DNA of 5,443 nt from Planctomycetota bacterium (lineage in GTDB: Bacteria > Planctomycetota > Phycisphaerae > Sedimentisphaerales > Anaerohalosphaeraceae), in the NCBI GenBank assembly GCA_012519365.1, contig JAAYQH010000290.1, positions 1-5,443 on the forward strand, given 5' to 3'. Positions within the stretch are counted from its first letter, which is position 1; every line of letters begins with the position of its first letter. The notes under the pieces are model-generated. The model was not told where the DNA came from. It worked only from the letters and a program-made list of their open reading frames with translations, and ran no database searches. The position numbers were made by a program, and so were the translations under genes. Positions 1 to 5,443 of this stretch are shown piece after piece.

Positions 1-2
1 CG

Positions 3-161
3 GCCGCGTCGCAGCTTCCGGACGAACCCTTCGCTTGTCTTACGGCCAGTCAACTTGCCGCCACTATAGCAGCCGAACAGGTCCCTAACAAGAAAATTTC
101 GATTGAAAACATATTGGCAACGTGTCGGCAGGATGTAAATAACTCATGTAAAATGGCTTAG
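3..161 (+). CDS. C-terminal fragment of an unidentified upstream gene (5' end outside window)
   Basis: One frame stays open from the window edge to a TAG at 159-161, giving 52 residues; the other two forward frames stop at 67-69 and 89-91. The peptide looks protein-like: an Ala-rich, probably helical stretch around residues 13-25, a polar helix-like segment around residues 31-45, and three cysteines (12, 41, 49). There is no start codon inside except a Met two residues from the end, so the gene must begin upstream. I do not recognise a family and see no membrane segment or motif. A 52-codon open stretch can occur by chance in several percent of random frames, so this is only moderately supported. 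If real, the hairpin and T-run at 222-297 would lie 60 nt past its stop and could serve as its terminator. Confidence 0.45.
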   Translation, partial: AASQLPDEPFACLTASQLAATIAAEQVPNKKISIENILATCRQDVNNSCKMA

Positions 162-195
162 ATCAACAAAATAAGATTTCATCTTGGGCAGATAA

Positions 196-204
196 TGCTA
201 CAAT
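196..204 (+). promoter_or_regulatory. Extended -10 promoter element for the candidate small RNA
   Basis: The sequence TGCTACAAT matches an extended -10 (TG, one base, then a TATAAT-like hexamer with 5 of 6 matches). No convincing -35 lies 16-18 bases upstream (around 176-182, ATTTCA or TTTCAT), which is tolerated by extended -10 promoters. Start of transcription would fall near 211, just before the first CTCCTTC motif and the hairpin. This is a pattern match only. Confidence 0.4.
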
Positions 205-210
205 CGATCT

Positions 211-297
211 TGCTCCTTCTGCCGCCTGTGGAGATTGCCCTGGGTAGTCTCACTGACTGCTTTATCTCCTTCCTTGCTCCACAGGCGGTTTTTTTTT
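211..297 (+). ncRNA. Candidate structured small RNA (or terminator-leader) with two anti-SD motifs
   Basis: A region of about 87 nt with no coding frame of note and strong predicted structure. A perfect 12-bp stem (CCGCCTGTGGAG at 222-233 with its reverse complement at 277-288) is followed at once by nine T residues. Inside the 43-nt enclosed region a second hairpin is possible: GTAGTC (244-249) with GACTGC (255-260), a 5-nt loop and one G-U pair. The motif CTCCTTC occurs twice, at 213-219 in the 5' single strand and at 266-272 in the 3' side of the internal loop. CUCCUUC in an unpaired region is a typical way for a small RNA to bind Shine-Dalgarno sites. An extended -10 element ends 6 nt before the proposed 5' end. 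It is too short for 6S RNA and matches no family I know. The alternative is a plain, long-looped terminator of the upstream gene or an attenuator for the gene at 423. No transcript evidence is available. Confidence 0.45.
222..297 (+). terminator. Intrinsic terminator: 12-bp G+C-rich stem and nine T residues
   Basis: The right arm at 277-288 (CTCCACAGGCGG) pairs perfectly with 222-233 and is followed directly by T at 289-297, the classic Rho-independent layout on the + strand. The loop is unusually long (43 nt) for a simple terminator and can itself fold, which suggests that the stem also closes a structured RNA. It would separate transcription of the upstream gene or small RNA from the 91-residue gene at 423. 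Confidence 0.7.
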
Positions 298-409
298 AAT
301 GCTTTTGTCGGCAGTATGCCGAAATGATAATAACGTTCGGGTGGAACCGACCTCTGTCTGTCATGTCAAACCTAAGCCCTCTTTAATAATGAACTTATGG
401 TTTTTTGCC

Positions 410-415
410 AAGGGG
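410..415 (+). promoter_or_regulatory. Ribosome binding site that decides the start of the 91-residue gene
   Basis: AAGGGG lies 7 nt before the ATG at 423. It favours this ATG over the in-frame TTG at 405, which would place the SD site inside the coding region. Upstream, TTTAATAATG around 382-391 could contain a weak -10, but no good -35 accompanies it, so I do not call a promoter for this gene. Confidence 0.55.
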
Positions 416-422
416 ATGGGTT

Positions 423-698
423 ATGTCAACTTCTCAAGGTGTCCTGTTTACCGAACCGAATTATTCAGAAACCGGCGTCTGGTGCGAACTATCTCCCGGC
501 ATCGACCCGGCCGAATGGGCACATCTGTGCCGGCATATCGGTACACTCAGCCCGAAACAGTTCCGCAAGGTGCAGAAAAAGGCGTATGGCAGTCCGGATT
601 CTATGTTGAACCGGCTGCGGGGGATGTTCTGCTTTGATCAACGAGAGATAGCCAGCCTGCCGGTGGTGTGTTGGGGGCGGATGGATAAAGAGACTTGA
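423..698 (+). CDS. Small hypothetical protein, 91 aa, upstream of the helicase gene
   Basis: I do not recognise this protein. It is soluble-looking, with no signal peptide or membrane segment. After a polar N-terminus there is a short hydrophobic/aromatic stretch (residues 18-23, GVWCEL), then two likely helices: about residues 28-40 (beginning DPAEWAHL) and 44-69, rich in Lys and Arg. Four cysteines (21, 36, 70, 83) are spread out and do not form an obvious CxxC metal site. The basic helical centre would suit nucleic acid or partner binding, but this is inference. The ATG at 423 has SD AAGGGG 7 nt upstream, and codons favour G or C in third position like the genes downstream. Overlapping frames at 299-637 and 397-609 have less natural composition, and the first starts inside the terminator tail. 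The helicase gene begins 77 nt after the stop on the same strand; possible roles include a regulator or small partner of the cassette, or an unrelated orphan. Confidence 0.6.
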   Translation: MSTSQGVLFTEPNYSETGVWCELSPGIDPAEWAHLCRHIGTLSPKQFRKVQKKAYGSPDSMLNRLRGMFCFDQREIASLPVVCWGRMDKET

Positions 699-705
699 TT
701 GAGTG

Positions 706-734
706 TTGCAGAGCGGATAAAAGAACGGTATTAT
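706..734 (+). promoter_or_regulatory. Candidate sigma70 promoter for the helicase-methylase operon
   Basis: TTGCAG at 706-711 and TATTAT at 729-734 are separated by exactly 17 bases. The -10 matches 5 of 6 consensus positions; the -35 matches mainly TTG. Transcription would start near 741, leaving a leader of about 35 nt containing the inverted repeat at 750-761 and the SD site at 766-770. The position between two genes fits separate transcription of the large operon. Confidence 0.4.
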
Positions 735-749
735 CGTGGAAAAATAAGG

Positions 750-761
750 GTTCTTGAGAAC
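750..761 (+). promoter_or_regulatory. Operator-like inverted repeat between promoter and ribosome binding site
   Basis: GTTCT-TG-AGAAC is a perfect 5-bp inverted repeat around a 2-base centre, placed about 10 nt after the predicted transcription start and 4 nt before the SD site. A third copy of the half-site (AGAAC at 722-726) lies between the -35 and -10. Such spacing would suit a small dimeric repressor. Five-base arms occur by chance fairly often, so this remains tentative. Confidence 0.25.
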
Positions 762-765
762 TTGC

Positions 766-770
766 GGGAG
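766..770 (+). promoter_or_regulatory. Ribosome binding site of the PLD-helicase gene
   Basis: GGGAG sits 5 nt before the ATG at 776. An in-frame TGA at 755-757 lies just upstream, so 776 is the first ATG available and the start is well fixed. Confidence 0.7.
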
Positions 771-775
771 ACAGG

Positions 776-3700
776 ATGGCCAAAATACCGACGATTATTG
801 ACAACAGGAATGGCAATACGGTTTTAAATGCGCTGAATCAGCTTTTGTTGAATCTTAAAAAACTGGACATCGCAACGGGCTTTTTCGAAGTTGGCTCATT
901 TTTGCAGATTGAACCCAACTGGCACACCCCTGACCAAATTCGCATTCTGATGGGCAATGAAACGTCTAAGACCACCAAAAAAGTCATTATCGAAAGCGCC
1001 CTGGCCCATTCCAACAACAGCATCGAGCAGCAAAAAGAGCGGGATGACGCCTTGACAGGGTTAGAGGCATTAAAAGACGCCATCGCCGGAAAAAAAGTCC
1101 AGTTGAAAGCGTTTACCGCAGCCAAGTTCCATGCTAAATCTTACCTCATGGAATCCAGAGACCCCAGTCCGGTGGACTTTGCGATTGTGGGCAGTTCCAA
1201 CTTTACACGCCCTGGCCTAACGGAAAATGTCGAACTGAACTTGTTCAGCACCGATCAAAATCACATCGAAGCGCTGCGACAATGGTTTGAAGAGCTTTGG
1301 AAAGAGTCCGAAGACATCAGTCTCGAATTGCTCAGAATCATTGAGCCGCATTTGAAAGAGTATGATCCCTTCACGGCCTATTGTCGGGCTTTGTATGAGT
1401 ATTTTGCCGGGAAAGAAAAGACACAGGACGCATGGGAACTCCAGGAATCAGCCATCTATCCGATGCTCTCTCAATATCAGCGGGACGGTTACCATCAGGC
1501 ATTGCAGATTGCAGAGGAATGGGACGGGGCGCTGGTCTGCGATGGTGTTGGCTTAGGCAAAACCTTCATCGGTCTGATGATTCTCGAACGTTGCATCCAC
1601 GAAGGTAAGCAGGTTTTGATGGTGGTGCCAAAATCAGCGGAAGAAAGTGTATGGAGAGCAAATATCGAGCGTTATCTAACACCGCACTATCCGCGACAGG
1701 TCAGGCACTATGTCGAAATTCGCCGACATACCGACTTTGGCCGTCCCAATGGAATTACCCATGCCGACCTTGATTTTTATCGCAAAGAGATAGACGTCAT
1801 TATTATGGACGAGGCGCATCATTTTCGCAACCCTCGTTCCAATCGCGGCGAACTCTTCATGGATATTTCCAAGGGCAAAAAACTGTACATGCTCACGGCC
1901 ACGCCGATCAACAATTCGATTGACGATTTGTATCATCTGGTCAACTACTTTGCTCAAAACAATCAAGAACATTTCCTCCGTGCCGGCATCAATCATTTTC
2001 GCAAGCATTTTCTCGAAATCAACAAACGCCTGGAAAACGAAAAACCCGACATCGAAACCACCGAAGCCGTCGAAGAAGAAGACCTCATCCGCACCGATAC
2101 CTTGCTCAACAAGGTTGTCATCCAGCGAAGCCGCAAGTATGTCCAGGAATCCGAGACCGGCAACGGCGACGATGCGCCATTATTTCCTGCACGACAGCCG
2201 CCCAAAGTTGTCAATTATTCTTTGAAAACTGTGTACGAAAACATCTACTCTGACCTCAAAGAGGCGTTTGACAAAGACAATCCCTTTTTGAATCTGGCCA
2301 TCTACAACAAATCGAACTATAAAAAACAAAAAGATCAGGAGGAACAGCATTACCAGCAGTTATTGGTGGGGCTGATCCGAACGTTGCTGTTGAAGCGGCT
2401 GGAAAGCTCCTACAAGGCATTTGAGGCCAGTGTTGAAGACCTGCTGGCTAAAATGGCCGATTTCCTGCGCCGCCATGACCCGGCCAAATACGCCGCCTGG
2501 ACACAGACCAACACCCGCTGGTGGAAGCTGGTTCAGGCCCATATCGCCGAGCGCCTCGAAAAAGACGAACCGGACACCGAGAACGAAGAAGACGAAGGAT
2601 TGCTGGACATTAAAGAAGAGATGCTCAGCGACAAGGAATACGACCTGGACAGACTCTGCGAGGATATTCTTGAGGATATGGAGCAGTTGACCAGTATGCT
2701 CAGTAAGATTTACCGCCGCTTTTACCACAAGGACAAGGAAGGCCGCGTCGAAGACCCCGAAAAGGACATTAAACTCCAGAAACTTATTGATACCCTGACC
2801 AACGAACCCTTACTGCATAATCAGAAAGTTCTGATCTTCAGCGAATTCCGCAATACCGCCCGCTATCTGGCCGATCAGCTTCGCAAGGCCGGATATGAAA
2901 ACGTCGAACAGGTGGACAGCGGACGCAATGTCAAAAACCGCGAACTAATCATCAAGCGGTTTTCGCCATATTACAATCAGGCCAGCCAAACCAAAAACCT
3001 TCTCGGCCAATCGGAACTGTCCTATTGCCTCGACAACCCGATTAATATTCTCATCTCGACCGATGTGCTGAGCGAAGGGCTGAACCTCCAGGACGCCTGC
3101 CTGATTATCAATTACGATCTGCATTGGAACCCGGTACGCCTGATGCAGCGCATCGGTCGTGTGGATCGCCGTCTCAACCCGGAGATTGAAGCGCAACTGA
3201 ATCGGCCGCCGCAGTTGAAGCACAAAGTGTATTTCTGGAATTTCCTGCCGCCGGATGAACTGGAAGAGCTACTGCACCTCAAACAAAAACTGGACGGCAA
3301 GATTATGCGTATCAACAAAACCCTCGGCATCGAAGGAGCCTTAATCAGCCCGGACGACCCGGAGATGGCGATGAAGCTCTTCAACGAACGCTATGAGGGC
3401 AAGGAATCCGTCGAGGAACTGATGCGGCTGGAACGAAACCGGTTTGCCCGGCAATATCCCGACTTGTGGCAAACGCTGCCCGACCTGCCGCGACGCCTCT
3501 TCAGCGGCAAAGGTGCCGGTGACGGCTTTGGTCCCGTTTACAACCAGCGCGAAGAAGAAGTCAAACGGATTGCCCCGTTCAACCGTTCGGGGGTCTTTGC
3601 CTGCTATCGGATGCCGCCGGTCATCGGCAAGGCCGCCGAAACCCTGCTCGATATGAAACACGAAAACTACGACCCCGAAAAACACGGCCTCGGCCAGGTA

Positions 3701-3931
3701 CGCTGGTACTTCTGCGACGCCGAAACCGGACAGATTACCGAAGACATCGAAGAAACCTGGGCGGCGGTCCGCTGCCTGCCGGAAACTGGCCGCGTTGTCA
3801 ACACCGGCTCCAGCAAGCTCAAAGACGTTCAAAAAACCATCGAAAAGCATATTAAAAACACCTATCTGAAAAAGACACAAGCCCCCATCGGGGCCAAACC
3901 GACCCTGTTAGCATGGATGGAGATTAATTGA
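776..3931 (+). CDS. PLD-nuclease/SNF2-like helicase fusion protein, 1051 aa
   Basis: Predicted cytoplasmic ATP-dependent DNA translocase with a fused nuclease domain. Residues about 1-190 form a phospholipase-D-like domain with one HKD half-motif: H119-x-K121, then G139-S-S-N142-F-T. Residues about 225-420 are helicase lobe 1: Q-like motif SQYQRDGY (232-239), Walker A GVGLGKT (257-263, K262), motif Ia around VVPKS (283-287), DEAH (345-348), LTATP (373-377). A helical insertion follows, with a very acidic patch at 595-625 (16 of 31 residues Asp or Glu). Lobe 2 holds LIFSEF (686-691), motif V STDVLSEGLNLQ (761-772) and motif VI QRIGRVDRR (791-799, arginine fingers). The C-terminal 250 residues resemble RapA/HepA-like SNF2 proteins of defence loci. 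All helicase motifs are intact. One PLD half-motif implies a dimer to build the active site, as in BfiI and Nuc. The canonical Asp of HKD (K+5) is Glu126, with Asp129 nearby. The methylase gene follows 2 nt later, so the pair is almost certainly one operon. The likely role is cleavage of unmodified invading DNA (inference). DISARM and type ISP components are the nearest known comparisons. Confidence 0.93.
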   Translation: MAKIPTIIDNRNGNTVLNALNQLLLNLKKLDIATGFFEVGSFLQIEPNWHTPDQIRILMGNETSKTTKKVIIESALAHSNNSIEQQKERDDALTGLEALKDAIAGKKVQLKAFTAAKFHAKSYLMESRDPSPVDFAIVGSSNFTRPGLTENVELNLFSTDQNHIEALRQWFEELWKESEDISLELLRIIEPHLKEYDPFTAYCRALYEYFAGKEKTQDAWELQESAIYPMLSQYQRDGYHQALQIAEEWDGALVCDGVGLGKTFIGLMILERCIHEGKQVLMVVPKSAEESVWRANIERYLTPHYPRQVRHYVEIRRHTDFGRPNGITHADLDFYRKEIDVIIMDEAHHFRNPRSNRGELFMDISKGKKLYMLTATPINNSIDDLYHLVNYFAQNNQEHFLRAGINHFRKHFLEINKRLENEKPDIETTEAVEEEDLIRTDTLLNKVVIQRSRKYVQESETGNGDDAPLFPARQPPKVVNYSLKTVYENIYSDLKEAFDKDNPFLNLAIYNKSNYKKQKDQEEQHYQQLLVGLIRTLLLKRLESSYKAFEASVEDLLAKMADFLRRHDPAKYAAWTQTNTRWWKLVQAHIAERLEKDEPDTENEEDEGLLDIKEEMLSDKEYDLDRLCEDILEDMEQLTSMLSKIYRRFYHKDKEGRVEDPEKDIKLQKLIDTLTNEPLLHNQKVLIFSEFRNTARYLADQLRKAGYENVEQVDSGRNVKNRELIIKRFSPYYNQASQTKNLLGQSELSYCLDNPINILISTDVLSEGLNLQDACLIINYDLHWNPVRLMQRIGRVDRRLNPEIEAQLNRPPQLKHKVYFWNFLPPDELEELLHLKQKLDGKIMRINKTLGIEGALISPDDPEMAMKLFNERYEGKESVEELMRLERNRFARQYPDLWQTLPDLPRRLFSGKGAGDGFGPVYNQREEEVKRIAPFNRSGVFACYRMPPVIGKAAETLLDMKHENYDPEKHGLGQVRWYFCDAETGQITEDIEETWAAVRCLPETGRVVNTGSSKLKDVQKTIEKHIKNTYLKKTQAPIGAKPTLLAWMEIN
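3919..3922 (+). promoter_or_regulatory. Ribosome binding site of the methylase gene, inside the helicase 3' end
   Basis: GGAG within the last codons of the helicase gene lies 11 nt before the ATG at 3934, a rather long spacing. The helicase stop (3929-3931) falls between it and the start, so translational coupling by terminating ribosomes is likely. Confidence 0.45.
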
Positions 3932-3933
3932 CG

Positions 3934-5443
3934 ATGGCAACACCACAGCAGATTTACGATGCGATTCAATCGGTACATGACCAGCACAGTTTCGTTCACA
4001 ATCTCCTGACCGGCGCTTTGGGCTGGCCGATCCCCGACGGCATCGACGACATCGGCGACATCAGCTACGAATGGAGCAGCGACGAATTGCGCGCCGACGG
4101 CCTCGACGATCACCTCGTCGATGGACGCATCTATCAAATCCCAAAAATGACCGATGACCAGCCGTGGGGCATCTTTCTGCTGGAATTTGAAAACGAGGAC
4201 GTTTTTCTCAAAAATCGCGGTCTGATCGGCCCCCTGCGCAAAGTCCTTCGCGGCCTTGTCCAAAAGCGGCGCGGACGCGCCGACCTGCCCAGTTGGAATC
4301 GCGACAATCTGCTGTTTATCTGCACCGACACATGCTATCGCCACTACCGCTTTGGCCATTTTGATGCCCCGGCGGGCAACGGCAAAAACCCACCGCTGTC
4401 CATGTTCGGCTGGAATCACGGCGACTGCGATATCCACACGCTTTGCACCCACAACCTGCCCTATCTCGAATGGGATCCCGACAGACCCGATTACAACAAG
4501 TGGCGGCAGGCCTTCGACAAACAGCAGCTGACGGAAAAATTCTTCAGCGAATACAAAGCCGTCTTTGACAACTTCCAAAAAGACCTGTGCAGCCAGACCC
4601 AAAATGCCCTTTGGGCGCATGATTATGCCCTGCAATTTTTGAATCGATGTATGTTTTTGTACTTCATTCAGCGAAAAAAATGGCTGGGCGATAACGGCGA
4701 GTTTATGAACTATTTCTGGGAAACGTATAAACAATCCAACCAACCCGCCGATACGTTTTTTGAAAACTGGCTCAAGGTGCTGTTTTTTGAAGCGTTCAAT
4801 GCTAAGTACTCAGTCCGCCGCCCCTATATGCCGGACAGCATCCACAACATCCTGCTGATGGCCCCATATCTGAACGGCGGTCTGTTTCGGGAAAATGAAT
4901 TGGACGCTCCCGGTTTTGACTTTTCAGTATCGGACGGACGTTTTAGCGAGATTCTCAAACTGCTCGAGCGCTATAACTTTACCGTCAGCGAATCGACGCC
5001 GCTGGACATTGAAGTGGCGGTGGATGCCGAAATGCTTGGGATGGTTTATGAAACGCTGGTCAATATCGCCGAAGCCGAGGATCGCCGCGGCGATGCAGGT
5101 ATTTTTTACACCCCGCGCGTCGAAGTCGATATGATGTGCCGTCTGTCGGTCGTTAATTATCTGAGCAATTGCCTGGGGACGCAGCATCGCGAGCTGTTCT
5201 ACAAGTGGCTGTGTGCCTTCTCATCGGACAAGGAGCGTATCGCCGAAAAAGGGATTCTTGAAAAAAGACTTCTCGAACCGCTTCGCGCCGCGCTGGAAAG
5301 CCTGACCGTCGTCGATCCGGCCTGCGGTTCCGGGGCATTTCTGGTGGGGATGTTGATGGTTCTGGACAATTTGTTTGACCGACTGGACAAGCTGGAGGGC
5401 AAATCCCGCTCGATCTATGATCGTCGCAAGGACATCATCGGAC
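3934..5443 (+). CDS. Eco57I-type adenine-specific DNA methyltransferase, N-terminal 503 aa (3' end outside window)
   Basis: Predicted SAM-dependent N6-adenine DNA methyltransferase of the type IIG/Eco57I-like class. The SAM-binding motif I is seen at residues 461-470 (DPACGSGAFL), and GIFYTP at 389-394 is the motif usually found just before motif I in gamma-class amino-methyltransferases (motif X region). The catalytic NPPY motif and any target recognition domain would lie beyond the window end, so activity and specificity cannot be judged. The first 390 residues are an alpha/beta region followed by a helical region. A strand around residues 79-86 (WGIFLLEFE), a basic helix and a second strand (NLLFICTD) have the layout of a PD-(D/E)XK fold, but E84-F-E86 lacks the lysine of E-x-K. 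This suggests that cutting is done by the PLD domain of the partner. The start ATG is 2 nt after the helicase stop, and no earlier start is needed. There is no frameshift or stop in the visible part. It could be a methylase-only subunit or a type IIG-like enzyme with a remnant nuclease domain. Confidence 0.9.
   Translation, partial: MATPQQIYDAIQSVHDQHSFVHNLLTGALGWPIPDGIDDIGDISYEWSSDELRADGLDDHLVDGRIYQIPKMTDDQPWGIFLLEFENEDVFLKNRGLIGPLRKVLRGLVQKRRGRADLPSWNRDNLLFICTDTCYRHYRFGHFDAPAGNGKNPPLSMFGWNHGDCDIHTLCTHNLPYLEWDPDRPDYNKWRQAFDKQQLTEKFFSEYKAVFDNFQKDLCSQTQNALWAHDYALQFLNRCMFLYFIQRKKWLGDNGEFMNYFWETYKQSNQPADTFFENWLKVLFFEAFNAKYSVRRPYMPDSIHNILLMAPYLNGGLFRENELDAPGFDFSVSDGRFSEILKLLERYNFTVSESTPLDIEVAVDAEMLGMVYETLVNIAEAEDRRGDAGIFYTPRVEVDMMCRLSVVNYLSNCLGTQHRELFYKWLCAFSSDKERIAEKGILEKRLLEPLRAALESLTVVDPACGSGAFLVGMLMVLDNLFDRLDKLEGKSRSIYDRRKDIIG

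Larger units (their letters stand above)
699..827 (+). other. In-frame open stretch directly after the stop of the 91-residue gene (possible remnant or overlapping small ORF)
   Basis: Immediately after the TGA at 696-698 the same frame continues open for 42 codons to TAA at 825-827, starting with a TTG. The hypothetical peptide is strongly basic and helix-like (it contains AERIKERYY and VLENLRETGWPKYRR), more protein-like than expected for an intergenic gap. It overlaps the first 52 bases of the helicase gene in another frame. It could be the tail of a longer ancestral gene cut by the TGA, a readthrough extension, a small TTG-start ORF, or chance. No clear SD site precedes the TTG. I list it to record the observation, not as a confident gene. 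Confidence 0.2.

Noticed and set aside
185..199. Sigma54-like -24/-12 promoter (TGG ... GCT)
   Set aside because: The spacing between GG and GC is one base short of the required 10, and the -24 element lacks the CA following GG.
207..297. Retron msr/msd, 6S RNA or tracrRNA as identity of the structured RNA
   Set aside because: No reverse transcriptase or Cas gene is in the window, and the RNA is too short and differently shaped for 6S RNA.
299..637. 112-codon + strand frame overlapping the 91-residue gene
   Set aside because: It begins in the terminator T-run tail without an SD site, and its codons look less natural than those of the frame starting at 423.
711..720. GAGCGGATAA, identical to part of the E. 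coli lac operator O1
   Set aside because: The match is 10 bases, the other half of the operator symmetry is missing, and no lac-type genes are present; most likely chance.
3341..3880. Minus-strand open frame of 179 codons
   Set aside because: Antisense to the conserved helicase C-terminal region, with no independent start signal or recognisable motif.
3862..4743. Long minus-strand open frame of 293 codons
   Set aside because: It is antisense to the end of the helicase and the start of the methylase, whose frames carry clear motifs; G+C-rich codons create such antisense shadows.
1..5443. CRISPR array, tRNA, rRNA, insertion sequence or attachment-site repeats
   Set aside because: Reading through the window showed no regularly spaced repeats, no cloverleaf-like segment, no transposase and no terminal inverted repeats.

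Overview
This window holds a compact two-gene, restriction-modification-like cassette on the + strand, preceded by a small unrecognised gene, a candidate small RNA and the tail of another gene. The base composition is mixed: 60-base samples counted by eye range from 40% to 65% G+C. Shine-Dalgarno (SD) sites and sigma70-like promoter elements are recognisable. The organism is therefore probably a Gram-negative bacterium of middling G+C, for example in Pseudomonadota or Desulfobacterota. Nothing here fixes the taxon, and the cassette is of a kind that is often horizontally transferred.

Layout. Bases 3-161 are an open frame running in from outside the window, probably the C-terminus of an upstream gene. 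An extended -10 element (196-204) then precedes a sequence with a perfect 12-bp inverted repeat (222-233 with 277-288) followed by nine T residues. It reads as a roughly 87-nt small RNA with its own intrinsic terminator, or as the terminator/leader between the flanking genes. The RNA carries two copies of CUCCUUC, an anti-SD motif. A 91-residue gene of unknown function with a good SD site lies at 423-698. The 77-nt gap after it contains a plausible sigma70 promoter (706-734), a small operator-like inverted repeat (750-761) and the SD site for the large gene.

The main gene (776-3931) encodes a 1051-residue protein with an N-terminal single-HKD phospholipase-D-type nuclease domain fused to a complete SNF2/RapA-like superfamily 2 helicase. 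Two bases after its stop, a second gene begins (3934) and runs off the window. Its first 503 residues include the adenine-methyltransferase signatures GIFYTP and DPACGSGAF of the Eco57I / type IIG-like N6-methylases.

Working model (inference): the methylase marks host DNA and probably carries target recognition further downstream. The PLD-helicase translocates on and cuts unmodified invading DNA. This splits the nuclease and motor from the methylase in an unusual way. It resembles type I, type ISP and DISARM in its parts, but differs because the PLD nuclease is fused to the motor rather than encoded separately, as DISARM DrmC is. The functions of the small upstream gene and small RNA are unknown; control of the toxic effector is one possibility.
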